Notes: generated by a model not told the origin, from the letters alone. Shown: positions 26,386-35,541, counted from the first letter of the stretch. The stretch: 40,967 nt of DNA from an uncultured Saprospiraceae bacterium (GCA_937927575.1 CALBEE010000082.1:1-40967), one strand, 5' to 3'. A program made the numbers and translations.

Positions 26386-26851
26386 CTGATGTGGTATCTC
26401 TAAATTTTACTTGTAACCCATGAATGAAATTTCGCAATATCTGATCTTTGCATTGGCGATATTGTCTTTGACTTGGTTTTCGAAAAAAGGCGTTAATCTC
26501 ATGTTTGCTCACTCTTAAGTCTACCAATTTTAGAATATCAACTATATCCTCATCAGTCAGTTGGAGAGCGATTTTTAATTTTCGGAGAATAAGATTATTA
26601 TTTAAAGTTTTCTCTGGTTTAGGTTGTTCTCCTTCACGCTTACCTCTTTTTAGATTGATAAATCCATTGAGAAATATAGCCAAGTATTTATCATAAATGC
26701 CTACATGATCTTCATGGTCTTCTTTTTTGAGCCAATTACTGATCTCTTCTCTACTGGCTTCATAATCTGCCAACGCGAATATTTTCATCATCTTCTTGTC
26801 ATTGAAGTCAAAAGCATATCTTAATCGACGGAGTATATCGTTATTGGTCAT
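26369..26851 (-). CDS. DUF1456 (YehS-like) protein
   Basis: This 160-residue protein matches the two-repeat layout of the DUF1456 family, of which E. coli YehS is a member. Repeat 1 (about 1-67) starts MTNNDILRRLRYAFDF and repeat 2 (about 83-150) starts NNNLILRKLKIALQLTDED; each ends in a conserved helix (FLNGFINLKRG, ILRNFIHGLQ). The acidic tail ends EEE. The function of the family is not known. The ATG at 26851 is the start. It overlaps the RluE-like gene by 17 bases and is likely its operon partner. Confidence 0.85.
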   Translation of the reverse strand: MTNNDILRRLRYAFDFNDKKMMKIFALADYEASREEISNWLKKEDHEDHVGIYDKYLAIFLNGFINLKRGKREGEQPKPEKTLNNNLILRKLKIALQLTDEDIVDILKLVDLRVSKHEINAFFRKPSQRQYRQCKDQILRNFIHGLQVKFRDTTSVDEEE

Positions 26852-26942
26852 GTATTTTAATATTGCATTACAAGAGTGAGTAAATCGGCCGCAAATTACG
26901 TCAAGTAGTTCTTATTTTATCATCTCTATTTATTATTCTTAT

Positions 26943-27908
26943 TTAATAAGAAACTTGATATGTATCAAAGGTATCATAGACTTTACTTAAGTAATAGTCG
27001 TAATCTTCGATGGTCTTTGTCTTTTTTAATTTTTTGATTTCTTTTTTGGCCTTAGGCATTACTGTTTCAAAGTATTCCCAATAGCTTACCATTTTTCTGA
27101 TGATAGCTTTATCGCCAGTAAGCTTCTCTTCAAATTGACGAAATAGCATATCGTGAAAATCACTAAATATTTCAATCCTATCTTCAGGATATTCAGTTGT
27201 ATTTTCTTTAATCATAAAGGGTAACCAAGGGTCGGCTATCAATCCTCTTCCAATCATCCAATGATCAATCATCGGAAAGCGTTCCGCTACGGATCTAAAT
27301 GAATCCACTGAGGTAATATCACCATTATAATAAAGCTTATGATTTGTGTGATCTAGGCATTTTGCAAATCCATCCCAATCTACACCTCCTACATATAATT
27401 GCTTACCTATTCTAGCGTGTATTCCTATGTTCTTTAATGGATATTTATTTAGGACATTAAATGCTCTTAATATTTCGGTAGGCTCGTCATATCCCAGTCG
27501 CATTTTCATGGACATAGTGATATCTGTTTCACTATGTATTCGTTCAAGGATATGATCTATTTTTTCAGGATTAGCAATCAATCCTGATCCTAGGCCTCGA
27601 TTGGTTACCATCGGATAAGGGCAACCTAAATTCCAATTTAATTCTTGATATCCTAATGATTGTACATATTCAATAACAAACAATATCTCATCGGCATTGC
27701 AAGTCATTACTTGCGGAGTTACATTTAGACCTCGATTATTTTTATGTTGCAAATCTCTTTGATAGACTGCCTTAATTTCCATCTTGCCATTAAGTCTGAT
27801 ATACGGAGCGTAATAGACATCAATACCTTCAAAATATTTGTGAAAAGCATTTCGGAATCTGAAATCAGTAAAACCTTGGAGTGGTGAAGAAATAAGCGTA
27901 TGCTTCAT
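26943..27908 (-). CDS. tRNA-dihydrouridine synthase
   Basis: This 321-residue FMN-dependent enzyme reduces specific uridines in tRNA to dihydrouridine. The TIM-barrel signatures are LISSPLQGFTDFRFR at the N-terminus, NWNLGCPYP with the catalytic C96, RGLGSGLIANPEKI, MSMKMRLGYDE, IHARIG and MIGRGLIADPWL. The start is placed at the ATG at 27908, because the family begins just before the SPLQGFTD strand; an ATG at 27926 and a GTG at 27941 lie upstream in frame. The C-terminal part (about 245-321) is rich in Lys and Glu. Which Dus subgroup (A, B or C) it belongs to cannot be decided by eye. Confidence 0.88.
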   Translation of the reverse strand: MKHTLISSPLQGFTDFRFRNAFHKYFEGIDVYYAPYIRLNGKMEIKAVYQRDLQHKNNRGLNVTPQVMTCNADEILFVIEYVQSLGYQELNWNLGCPYPMVTNRGLGSGLIANPEKIDHILERIHSETDITMSMKMRLGYDEPTEILRAFNVLNKYPLKNIGIHARIGKQLYVGGVDWDGFAKCLDHTNHKLYYNGDITSVDSFRSVAERFPMIDHWMIGRGLIADPWLPFMIKENTTEYPEDRIEIFSDFHDMLFRQFEEKLTGDKAIIRKMVSYWEYFETVMPKAKKEIKKLKKTKTIEDYDYYLSKVYDTFDTYQVSY

Positions 27909-28074
27909 ATGGTAAAGGTAGTGCATCAATCGACTCCTCACAAACTTATCGCAAAATCCTATACATTAGTATGAAAACTGATGGACATATCCCATGTAAA
28001 ATTGACCTGGATTTAGATTCACTTTACTATTGGAGCGTCATATTGATGTGAAAGTAAATTAGATCATTATCCAT

Positions 28075-28680
28075 TTACTTTTTACGTAAATAAATATCAA
28101 AATTTAGGCTCAAGTTACCATTAGTGTCTTGAGGTATGAGTTCAATAATTCTAAGCTTGGCTTTTTCTTTAGAGGCCCAAGGATCCTTTTCGATATGAGG
28201 ATCTCCCTTAAAGTATATTTGGGATATAAGTTCTTTACAATTCGCTGCTGTCACCCTATAATGAATGTGGGCAGGACGAAACAATTGACCATTTAGATAT
28301 TTGCCCGGTAAGATAGTTTTAAATGAATACTGACCGTCTTCAGAAGTGATCCATCTCGCTCTTTGATGATACGCTTTTGATTCATTGTCATACACTCCAT
28401 TGGTATCACAATGCCAAATTTCAACCATTGCACTTTTTAGAGGAGTCACACAATCTGATTGATATACTTTTCCTTTCAGTTCGATTCTAGTTCCTTTTAA
28501 ACCTTCGTAAGTCAGGTCAGATCGGATAGGTGCATCAGATCTATAAAAAGGCCCAAGTATGTCATTAGTAGTTTCGCAATCGCTATCAAATGTACCGTCT
28601 GAAAGTTTACGTACTTTACCAAATGAAGAGAGACCAATTGCCGTTAAGGTCGAAGTAATCAGGAATTTTTTTCTATTCAT
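28075..28680 (-). CDS. exported intradiol ring-cleavage dioxygenase
   Basis: This 201-residue protein has the fold and ligands of intradiol catechol/protocatechuate dioxygenases, which open aromatic rings using Fe(III). The likely iron ligands are Y97 (GVYDN), Y128 (PGKY), H138 and H140 (PAHIHYRV). The N-terminus MNRKKFLITSTLTAIGL looks like an exported, Tat- or Sec-like signal, so it should act outside the cytoplasm. The DILGPFYRSDAP segment is typical of the secreted branch. No other aromatic catabolism gene lies nearby, so the substrate is open. It is the only gene downstream of the structured tandem repeats. Confidence 0.85.
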   Translation of the reverse strand: MNRKKFLITSTLTAIGLSSFGKVRKLSDGTFDSDCETTNDILGPFYRSDAPIRSDLTYEGLKGTRIELKGKVYQSDCVTPLKSAMVEIWHCDTNGVYDNESKAYHQRARWITSEDGQYSFKTILPGKYLNGQLFRPAHIHYRVTAANCKELISQIYFKGDPHIEKDPWASKEKAKLRIIELIPQDTNGNLSLNFDIYLRKK

Positions 28681-28988
28681 CTTTGCCTAGTTAAAAATCT
28701 ATGAATGTGCCTTACACAATTCAATAGTAATAAATTAATGGTTTGACTAGGTTTCTTGGATTTTAATCTTTGTCAAAAAGATATAATTGAAACTCCTAAT
28801 CTTCATTATTTATTGTGAGTTGGATCTGAGACGAAGTAAGTCTTGAATTGATATCCGTATTAATGTATGATTTGGGAATAGATAAAAGTAATGTAGTTCT
28901 TAGGATTTGAATTATAAATAAAGTGGCATTCTACGATTGTGGTTTGAACTTGAATGTAACGAAAGACATAAGCATTTTGGGGTTGCAG
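28681..28988. other. 5' flank of the dioxygenase gene, AT-rich, no gene seen
   Basis: The 308 bases between the dioxygenase start and the tandem repeats hold no credible reading frame, tRNA or strong hairpin that I can see. The dioxygenase promoter should lie here, but no convincing -33/-7 pair is visible. Confidence 0.4.
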
Positions 28989-29423
28989 TAAAGTGACTGT
29001 GTTTGGCTTATCAAGCCTAAAGAGAGAGCATTTTTACTATTTCATATTGAGCCTGAAATCACGCAGCACTTACGCGTTTTTGCAAATAGTAATTATTCAA
29101 AATAGATGAGAAGAGAAATCTCCCCAAATTGTTGTCAAGGGGATTGTTTGAATTCTATAAAGTGACTGTGTTCGGCTTATCAAGCCTAAAGAGAGAGTAT
29201 TTTTACTATTTCATATTGAGCCTGAAATCACGCAGCACTTACGCGTTTTTGTAAATAGTAATTATTCAAAATAGATGAGAAGAGAAATCTCCCAAATTGG
29301 GATCAAGGGGATTGTTTGAATTCTATCAAGTGACTTTGTTTGGCTTATCAAGCCTAATGAGAGAGCATTTTTACTATTTCATATTGAGCCTGAAATGACG
29401 CAGCACTTACGCGTTTTTGTAAA
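28989..29423. repeat. 2.6 tandem copies of a ~169-base structured repeat
   Basis: Copy 1 starts at 28989, copy 2 at 29158 (period 169) and copy 3 at 29326 (period 168); copy 3 breaks off at about 29423. Copies 1 and 2 differ at only a few positions by eye. Each full unit contains nested inverted repeats: GGCTT-atc-AAGCC (29005-29017), TTACTATTT (29034-29042) with AAATAGTAA (29084-29092), ATTTC with GAAAT inside it, and a CTCCCC / GGGGAT pair. No reading frame spans them. They lie between two leftward genes. Confidence 0.85.
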
Positions 29424-29438
29424 ACGCTGCCAAGTGCT
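29402..29438. repeat. hairpin at the truncated edge of the third repeat copy
   Basis: AGCACTT (29402-29408) and GCGTTTT (29411-29417) pair with AAAACGC (29421-29427) and AAGTGCT (29432-29438), making a two-part stem with a 3-base loop. The left arms belong to the repeat unit, the right arms are unique sequence that replaces the rest of the unit. Confidence 0.7.
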
Positions 29439-29443
29439 ACTAT

Positions 29444-29474
29444 TTTTGAAATCTCATTCTGAGAGATTTCAAAA
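29444..29474 (-). terminator. 12-base perfect inverted repeat after the acyl-CoA dehydrogenase gene
   Basis: TTTTGAAATCTC (29444-29455) and GAGATTTCAAAA (29463-29474) form a perfect stem with a 7-base loop, directly next to the acyl-CoA dehydrogenase stop at 29475. The stem ends in A/T pairs so it may work as a terminator, although no long T run follows. Confidence 0.5.
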
Positions 29475-30629
29475 TTACTGATCAATGCCTTTAAGGATGT
29501 TTCGGCTGATAACAAGTTTTTGGATTTCGCTTGTCCCTTCGCCTATCGTACATAATTTACTGTCTCTGAAAAATTTCTCGACAGGGAAGTCTTTGGTATA
29601 ACCATAACCACCATGTATTTGGATTGCATCTGTTGCTGCTTCTACACATACTTCTGAAGCCATATATTTGGCTTTAGCAGCGATGGTAGTCATTTTCATG
29701 CCTTTGTTCTTAAGGTCTGCTGCTTTACGAGTTAATAGCTCAGCTGCTTGTATGCGCGTTGCCATATTCGCTAATTTGAAACTGATGGCTTGGAATCTAG
29801 ATATTGGCTTCCCAAATTGCTCTCTTTCTTGAGAATATTTTACCGATGCTTCGTAAGATCCTTTTGCTATACCTAGAGAAAGTGCTGCAATAGAAATACG
29901 TCCTCCGTCTAAGACCTTCATCGCTTGTTTAAATCCTTCACCTTCTTTCCCTAAAACATTTGCTGCAGGCACTCGACATTCATCAAAGATCATTTCTGCC
30001 GTCTCCGAAGCTCTCATGCCTAGTTTGTTCTCTTTCTTACCACCACTAAATCCTACAGTTCCTCTTTCTACTACAAATGCGGTAATACCATTACTATCCA
30101 ATAATTCGCCTGTTCGAGCTAAAACCACTGCAATATCACCTGATATACCATGAGTAATCCAGTTTTTGGCACCGGTAATGATATAGTCATCGCCATCTCT
30201 TTTGGCAACACACTTCATACGCATAGCGTCAGATCCTGTATTGGCTTCCGTCAAGCCCCACGCTCCAATCCATTCACCAGTAGCCAACTTTGGCAACCAT
30301 TTCTTCTTTTGCTCTTCATTACCAAACTGTAATATATGACCCGTGCAAAGTGAATTATGAGCAGCTACAGACAATCCTATAGAACTACATACTTTAGTGA
30401 TCTCTTCTATTACGGTGATATACTCTTGATAGCCAAGACCAGCACCACCATACTCTTCTGGTACTAGTACACCCAAAAATCCTTGTTCTCCAAGCTTATG
30501 CATTACATCTTTTGGAAAATGTTGTGACTCGTCCCATTCCATGACATGTGGCCTGATATGCGCTTCGGCAAATTGTTTTGCACTTTCAGCAATCATTTCA
30601 AGATTTTCTACTTGCTCAGATGTCATCAT
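29475..30629 (-). CDS. acyl-CoA dehydrogenase (short/medium-chain type)
   Basis: This 384-residue flavoenzyme catalyses the FAD-dependent alpha,beta-dehydrogenation of acyl-CoAs. Visible landmarks are [18 protein letters not shown] (flavin/acyl binding), [10 protein letters not shown], the [21 protein letters not shown] segment, [20 protein letters not shown], and the catalytic base E364 in GEGTSEIQ. Length and motif order match the butyryl-CoA-dehydrogenase-like group common in Bacteroidota. Two ATG codons open the frame (30629, 30626). It is monocistronic here; the partner electron transfer flavoproteins are not in the window. Confidence 0.93.
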   Translation of the reverse strand: MMTSEQVENLEMIAESAKQFAEAHIRPHVMEWDESQHFPKDVMHKLGEQGFLGVLVPEEYGGAGLGYQEYITVIEEITKVCSSIGLSVAAHNSLCTGHILQFGNEEQKKKWLPKLATGEWIGAWGLTEANTGSDAMRMKCVAKRDGDDYIITGAKNWITHGISGDIAVVLARTGELLDSNGITAFVVERGTVGFSGGKKENKLGMRASETAEMIFDECRVPAANVLGKEGEGFKQAMKVLDGGRISIAALSLGIAKGSYEASVKYSQEREQFGKPISRFQAISFKLANMATRIQAAELLTRKAADLKNKGMKMTTIAAKAKYMASEVCVEAATDAIQIHGGYGYTKDFPVEKFFRDSKLCTIGEGTSEIQKLVISRNILKGIDQ

Positions 30630-30830
30630 AGTGGGAAAGATTTTATTTAGTTATACGCTGGTTGAAAAAACACTGCAAAGTAATCACTATTTGGCTTAAT
30701 CATAACATGAAACCCAAACGATTGTTCGTAAGACTAAATACAATTCAATCTAATTACCAATCCACGCCTTTTTAGGAGTTGTAAAAGCCATATAGACTTA
30801 TACATTGCGTTTTTTACTAAACATCGGACC

Positions 30831-32105
30831 TTAATAACCGTACTTCGCTTTCCATTTGTCTCTTAGAATAGTTCTAATCTTATTTTCTGCTCCATTATTG
30901 CCTGGCTCATAGAACTTTTGTCCTGCAAGCTCTTCAGGCATATATTCCATAGCCACAAAGTTATTTTCATGATTATGAGCATATTGATAGTTTTTGCCAT
31001 AATCCATATTTTTCATCATCTGCGTAGGTGCATTGCGTAGAGAAAGTGGAATGGAAAGATTTCCAGTTTCGCGAACCATTGCCTGAGCCATTCCAATTGC
31101 CATATAAGAAGCATTGCTTTTGGGTGAAGAGGCCAAATACACTGCAGCTTGTGCCATAGGAATCCGACCTTCAGGCATACCTATGTTTTTGACGGCTTCC
31201 ATGACAGCATTACAGATAAGTAGCGCATTAGGATTGGCCATGCCTATATCTTCTGAAGCAGAAATAACCATACGTCTGCATATGAATTTTGGATCTTCGC
31301 CTCCTTCTATCATTCTTGCCAAGTAATAAAGCGTTGCATTTGGATCACTACCTCTTATTGATTTGATAAATGCAGAGGCAATATCATAATGTTGTTCGCC
31401 AGTTTTATCATAAAGTGCCATGTTGGCTTGTATGATTTCACCGACTTTAGCATTATCAATGACTACATCTTCTTCTTGAAATTGATTGACCACTATCTCC
31501 AAAGAATTTAATAATCTTCGAGCATCTCCACCTGAGTATTTAAGTAAAGCATCATATTCATTGATAGTGATGTTCTTACTTTTAAGATGTACATCTTCTT
31601 TTACGGCCCTATTGACTAGACCGATTAAATCTTCTTTATCTAGAGGCTTTAGGACGTATACTTGACATCGACTTAATAAGGCAGAAATCACCTCAAAAGA
31701 TGGGTTTTCAGTCGTAGCGCCAATCAATGTTACAGTACCTTTTTCTACTGCTCCTAAAAGAGAGTCTTGTTGTGATTTGCTAAATCTATGGATCTCATCT
31801 ATAAATAAGATGGGATTGGGACTATTGAAAAATCGATTGCTTTCAGCTTTGGCTATAGTTTCTCTGACGTCTTTCACACCACTATTTACAGCTGATAGGG
31901 CATAATAAGGGCGTTTGAGCATATTAGCCAGCATAGAGGCTAGGGTAGTCTTGCCAACTCCTGGCGGACCCCAAAGTATAAAAGATGGTATTTGCCCAGA
32001 CTCTATTACATTCCTTAGCACAGCACCTTCAGCAACTAATTGCTTTTGACCTACAAACTCATCAAGGTTCTTGGGACGCATTCTTTCAGCAAGTGGCTTG
32101 GACAT
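30831..32105 (-). CDS. rarA: replication-associated recombination protein A (AAA+ ATPase)
   Basis: This 424-residue clamp-loader-like ATPase acts at stalled replication forks. Walker A is GPPGVGKTT (46-54), Walker B is LFIDEIHRF (about 100-108), sensor 1 is IGATTENPSF, and the sensor 2 region is SGGDARRLLNSLE. The C-terminal half carries the tetramerisation and MgsA-type domains (KSIRGSDPNATLYYLARM, EDIGMANPNAL, YKFYEP-like end). The N-terminus PLAERMRPKNLDEFVGQ is the family hallmark. The ATG at 32105 is clear. It lies 48 bases from the next leftward gene, whose product is unrelated. Confidence 0.96.
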   Translation of the reverse strand: MSKPLAERMRPKNLDEFVGQKQLVAEGAVLRNVIESGQIPSFILWGPPGVGKTTLASMLANMLKRPYYALSAVNSGVKDVRETIAKAESNRFFNSPNPILFIDEIHRFSKSQQDSLLGAVEKGTVTLIGATTENPSFEVISALLSRCQVYVLKPLDKEDLIGLVNRAVKEDVHLKSKNITINEYDALLKYSGGDARRLLNSLEIVVNQFQEEDVVIDNAKVGEIIQANMALYDKTGEQHYDIASAFIKSIRGSDPNATLYYLARMIEGGEDPKFICRRMVISASEDIGMANPNALLICNAVMEAVKNIGMPEGRIPMAQAAVYLASSPKSNASYMAIGMAQAMVRETGNLSIPLSLRNAPTQMMKNMDYGKNYQYAHNHENNFVAMEYMPEELAGQKFYEPGNNGAENKIRTILRDKWKAKYGY

Positions 32106-32153
32106 AGATTCCTTATATTTTCAATGTTCAAGATCAAATTTACAGAAAACGAT

Positions 32154-33491
32154 TTATTTGATGAATGAACGAGAATAAATCCCTTTATGAGTTATAATTG
32201 ATAAGAAATATTTTCCAGATGGAAGACTTTCAATCCAAATAGATCCTTTGATATCATTGGTAGATATGATACGCTTACCGATGCTATTATATATGTCAAT
32301 TCTGTCAACAGTAATATCAGAATCGTAGTCAATGAATAGTTCATCTTTAACAGGGTTAGGAAATATTTCGAAACTAGGGCGCTGACTTATGGGATCAATA
32401 TCTACAATACACCAATTTAAAATCTCTGTGACAGAATTGCATCCAAGACTATTCAAGGCGATATTATGAAACTTAGCTTCATTTCTTACATAGTCACAGA
32501 CAAACTGATTACCACAAAAAGATAATTCACTATTACCCATAATGATTAATGTATCTATCAAATTAGCCATTACATTACTTAAGCCTTCGATACTTTCCAA
32601 CTTGTCATTGTTAGATATTACTATTTCTTTACCTATCGATAGTAAATTTTCTGAACCTTCTATAGTTTTCAAATTTCTGTTATTTACTAATAATAACCCA
32701 TGTGCTATGGTAGTCAGATTTTTGAGATTAATAATAGAATTTAAGGTGTCATTTTCCGCTATGATAAATTGGCCGCTTACATTTTCTAAACTGTCCAAAC
32801 TTGGAAATAAAATCAGCTTATCATTATTGATCAATTGAAAAGTGTCCACTTGAAAAAGAGAATCTAATCCGTTGAAAGTCACAAGGCTTGGATGGTCCTG
32901 AATAGCTATATCTTCAATGCTTTTCGTTCCAGAGCAAATCGAAAGACTATTGAGCCTGGGGTTATTGCAAACCTTTAGAGTTTTATGGATTGTAGTTATG
33001 TCATTAAAAGCATTGAGCAGAAAGATGGAGTCATTATTTGCTACGACGGCTAATTCAATATTTTCTAGTTTATTTAACCCAACGAAAAACTGTAATCTTG
33101 GGTTATTAGTGATGACGATATTACCATCGAGTTCTTGAATTTCAGCGATTCCGTTAGCATCTCTAAGATTTGGATTGTTACTGATCTCTAGGTTGTTAGT
33201 TTTAATTACATTCTTTAGGCCATTTAAGTTGTCCAGCGATTGGTTACTTCTAATGGTGATACTATTGGCCACCTGAGTGAGTTGTAGTAATGAATCGAGA
33301 TTAAAGATTTCACTATTTATAATGGATAGTCTACCACTAATTTCTGAACATGTAGGATCATTATTCGGAAAGTTGTCTATTTCTTCTTGAGTACTAAAAG
33401 AATAGTCAGTTTGTATACATTGACTGCAAAGGCTTCCGAGGAATAATAGTTTTATAATAACTAGAATAGAAAACCTTGTTGTATTTTTCAT
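32154..33491 (-). CDS. secreted leucine-rich/receptor-L-domain-like protein with T9SS tail
   Basis: This 445-residue protein has a signal peptide (about 1-24, ending LCSQ) and then a run of ~24-residue solenoid units of the pattern L-x-I-x-x-N-x-x-L-x-x-I-x-G-L, similar to receptor L-domain or leucine-rich repeats. Cysteines (CGNQFVCDY) mark the end of the solenoid near residue 335. The last ~75 residues (EIFPNPVKDELFIDY, GKYFLSIIT) are a type A T9SS sorting domain. The start is the ATG at 33491, not the TTG at 33527, because the signal peptide begins there. It should be displayed or released at the cell surface; a ligand is unknown. Confidence 0.85.
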   Translation of the reverse strand: MKNTTRFSILVIIKLLFLGSLCSQCIQTDYSFSTQEEIDNFPNNDPTCSEISGRLSIINSEIFNLDSLLQLTQVANSITIRSNQSLDNLNGLKNVIKTNNLEISNNPNLRDANGIAEIQELDGNIVITNNPRLQFFVGLNKLENIELAVVANNDSIFLLNAFNDITTIHKTLKVCNNPRLNSLSICSGTKSIEDIAIQDHPSLVTFNGLDSLFQVDTFQLINNDKLILFPSLDSLENVSGQFIIAENDTLNSIINLKNLTTIAHGLLLVNNRNLKTIEGSENLLSIGKEIVISNNDKLESIEGLSNVMANLIDTLIIMGNSELSFCGNQFVCDYVRNEAKFHNIALNSLGCNSVTEILNWCIVDIDPISQRPSFEIFPNPVKDELFIDYDSDITVDRIDIYNSIGKRIISTNDIKGSIWIESLPSGKYFLSIITHKGIYSRSFIK

Positions 33492-33536
33492 GTCGATTCT
33501 GATTAAGGATCTAATATACTTATTCAAGAGCTAATA

Positions 33537-34211
33537 ATGGATTACATAGCGGCATATAACGAAATACAAACTTTACTAAAGGAAAACGCAAATGTGAGTA
33601 ATGCTGTAGATATGTCTAAATATATGCGTGATCAATTTCAGTTTTATGGTATCAAGTCTCCTCTACGAAAAGAGTTAGTCAAAGAAATCAAAGCTGTAAT
33701 AAAACCAAGGGCTGCGCAAGAGTATCAAGAATTTATTCAGTTACTTTGGAGTGATCCACATCGAGAATGTCAATATATTGCTAACGATTTGATGGGAACT
33801 ATAAAGAAGAAGATGAATTTGGAATGGGTTGACTTTTTGGAGCAATTAATTTTGGATAAATCGTGGTGGGATACTGTTGATTTTTTAGCACCCAACTTAT
33901 TGGGGAACATCTTCTTTAGAAATGTAGAATTAGGTCATCGATATACGGACAAGTGGATTGAGTCTGATAACTTTTGGTTGCAAAGATCAGCGCTTATTTA
34001 TCAATTGCGATATAAAGATCAAGTAGATTTTGATCGACTATCAAGGTATATTTTGATAAGAAAGAGTAGTGAAGAGTTTTTTGTGCAAAAAGCTGCAGGT
34101 TGGGCATTAAGGCAGTATTCAAAATATAAGCCAGATGCAGTTGCTGAATTTTTAAATGATCATTTTGATTTGTCTAAATTGACTATGCGAGAGGGTAGTA
34201 AATATCTGTAA
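33537..34211 (+). CDS. alkD: AlkD-type DNA alkylation repair glycosylase
   Basis: This 224-residue HEAT-repeat protein should excise alkylated purines from DNA. The functional residues known from Bacillus cereus AlkD (W109, D113, R148, W187) line up here with a constant +2 offset: W111 and D115 in SWWDTVDFLAPN, R150 in WLQRSALIYQL, and W189 in AAGWALRQYSK. It is a soluble, cytoplasmic protein without signal. The gene is divergent from the L-domain protein (gap 45 bases) and is followed 39 bases later by the TRM11-like methyltransferase gene, which might be on the same transcript. Confidence 0.93.
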   Translation: MDYIAAYNEIQTLLKENANVSNAVDMSKYMRDQFQFYGIKSPLRKELVKEIKAVIKPRAAQEYQEFIQLLWSDPHRECQYIANDLMGTIKKKMNLEWVDFLEQLILDKSWWDTVDFLAPNLLGNIFFRNVELGHRYTDKWIESDNFWLQRSALIYQLRYKDQVDFDRLSRYILIRKSSEEFFVQKAAGWALRQYSKYKPDAVAEFLNDHFDLSKLTMREGSKYL

Positions 34212-34250
34212 GGATTAGGGTGACAAGCGTCTTACAAAACTGAATGAAAG

Positions 34251-35201
34251 ATGGTAATGCAAGAGTCTAAATACATATACACCTTTACCTACGACGAAAC
34301 CGAAAGCGATCTCTGCAAACTAGAATCCAGAAATATTTTCACAGTTGAGGAACAGAATCGATTGGTATTTTCGGATAAGAAAGTAGAGCCATCTAGTAGC
34401 GCTTTTATCAAGAGCAGAATTGATGTCATTTCTTCATCAGAAGATTATTCAAATCTTTTGGATCAAATCAAAAATGAAAGTATAAGCATTGATGATTTTA
34501 AAGTAGAATATATAAAACTTAAAGGAGATAATACCAGATACCCTGAGAGGCTTGAAAAGCTTAGAGAGTTTGGAATTATTATTAAAGGATTGTCAGATTA
34601 TATTAATCCTACGACTGTATTTGCTTTGTGTCATTACGATGGTAGGTGGTATTTCGGTACTCAGATTAAAGACAAAGTAGAATGGCATAAGCATAAAGAT
34701 AAGCCACACTCATACAGTAATTCTATAGGGATCACCATTGGAAAATCATTAGTCAATATTGCCTCCCAAGGAGATACATCTAAGACCTTAATAGATACTT
34801 GTAGCGGTGTGGGGACTATTATGTTAGAGGCTTGTTTTGCAGGGTATGAGATAGAAGGCTGCGAGATCAATTGGCGGATATGTAGAAACGCCAGAGCTAA
34901 TATTACCCACTTTGGCTACGACGCATTCGTCCATCGTATCGACATTAAACATATGAAAAAGAGATTTGATGCTGCAATCATCGATCTACCATATAACCTA
35001 GTCAGTAGTGTCACCGAAAGTGATGTTTTACATATCATTAGTTCAGTGTCTAAGATTTCAGATCGATTGGTAATCGTATCTACCGCAGATATCACTAATC
35101 TGATCAAAGAGGTAGGATTTTACGTTGCCGATACTTGTAGTATTAGCAAGAAAGGCAAAGGTAAATTCACTAGAATAATTTGGGTCTGCAAAAAGTTATA
35201 A
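34251..35201 (+). CDS. TRM11-like SAM-dependent RNA methyltransferase
   Basis: This 316-residue protein resembles the UPF0020/TRM11 group of tRNA guanosine N2-methyltransferases. The C-terminal half is a Rossmann methyltransferase: motif I IDTCSGVGTIMLEACFAG (181-198), the acidic strand end EGCEIN (about 202-207), and motif IV IIDLPYNL (244-250, where family members usually have DPPY). The N-terminal half (about 50-130) may be a THUMP-like RNA-binding part. PHSYSNSIGITIGKSLVN precedes the catalytic domain, as in its relatives. RNA versus other substrate is inference; the LP in motif IV is unusual. Start ATG at 34251, second ATG at 34257. Confidence 0.75.
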   Translation: MVMQESKYIYTFTYDETESDLCKLESRNIFTVEEQNRLVFSDKKVEPSSSAFIKSRIDVISSSEDYSNLLDQIKNESISIDDFKVEYIKLKGDNTRYPERLEKLREFGIIIKGLSDYINPTTVFALCHYDGRWYFGTQIKDKVEWHKHKDKPHSYSNSIGITIGKSLVNIASQGDTSKTLIDTCSGVGTIMLEACFAGYEIEGCEINWRICRNARANITHFGYDAFVHRIDIKHMKKRFDAAIIDLPYNLVSSVTESDVLHIISSVSKISDRLVIVSTADITNLIKEVGFYVADTCSISKKGKGKFTRIIWVCKKL

Positions 35202-35541
35202 TTACCTAAAGCTATCCAAGTCTCATCTTTGGAATTTGAAATTTATTTTCTGAATTTTATCGAGAATTACTATTTCTAGACTGCAGGAATTTTCATTTTC
35301 ACCCTGCATCCCTAAAGTTACTTTGAATTTATTCGAAGTCGGAAAATTCCTCGACGCAGGAGAGGCCTTATGATTTTGAGTTATGTTACTGCGTAACGTA
35401 TTGAATTTTCTGCTACTGAAGTAGGCAATGACATTAGGTTGTACGCCTATTTTTTTTGTTCTTACGATGAAGGCACAACATAGCTGCACTTATCTACACT
35501 GAAATTTGGAATTTTAACTTTATGAAATTTATCGAGAAATT
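35202..35541. other. intergenic region with a degraded copy of the ppk2 3' end
   Basis: This 340-base stretch lies between two convergent genes. Bases ~35230-35315 resemble ~35498-35586, which includes the 3' end of the PPK2 gene: both contain TTTGGAATTT, TTATCGAGAA, CTATTTCT and CCTGCAT in the same order. No second PPK2 coding sequence extends from it. A minus-strand 88-codon frame crosses the region but looks non-coding. No clear terminator is visible apart from short A/T palindromes. Confidence 0.5.

Noticed and set aside
28989-29438. CRISPR array
   Set aside because: The units are ~169 bases and almost identical along their whole length, with no short repeat/unique spacer alternation, and no cas genes are nearby.
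28989-29438. Insertion sequence
   Set aside because: No transposase reading frame, no flanking target duplication and no long terminal inverted repeats were seen; a MITE-like origin remains possible but unproven.
35223-35489. 88-codon minus-strand frame between the methyltransferase and ppk2
   Set aside because: Its product has no recognisable family and it crosses a region that resembles a decayed copy of the ppk2 3' end, so it is likely non-coding.
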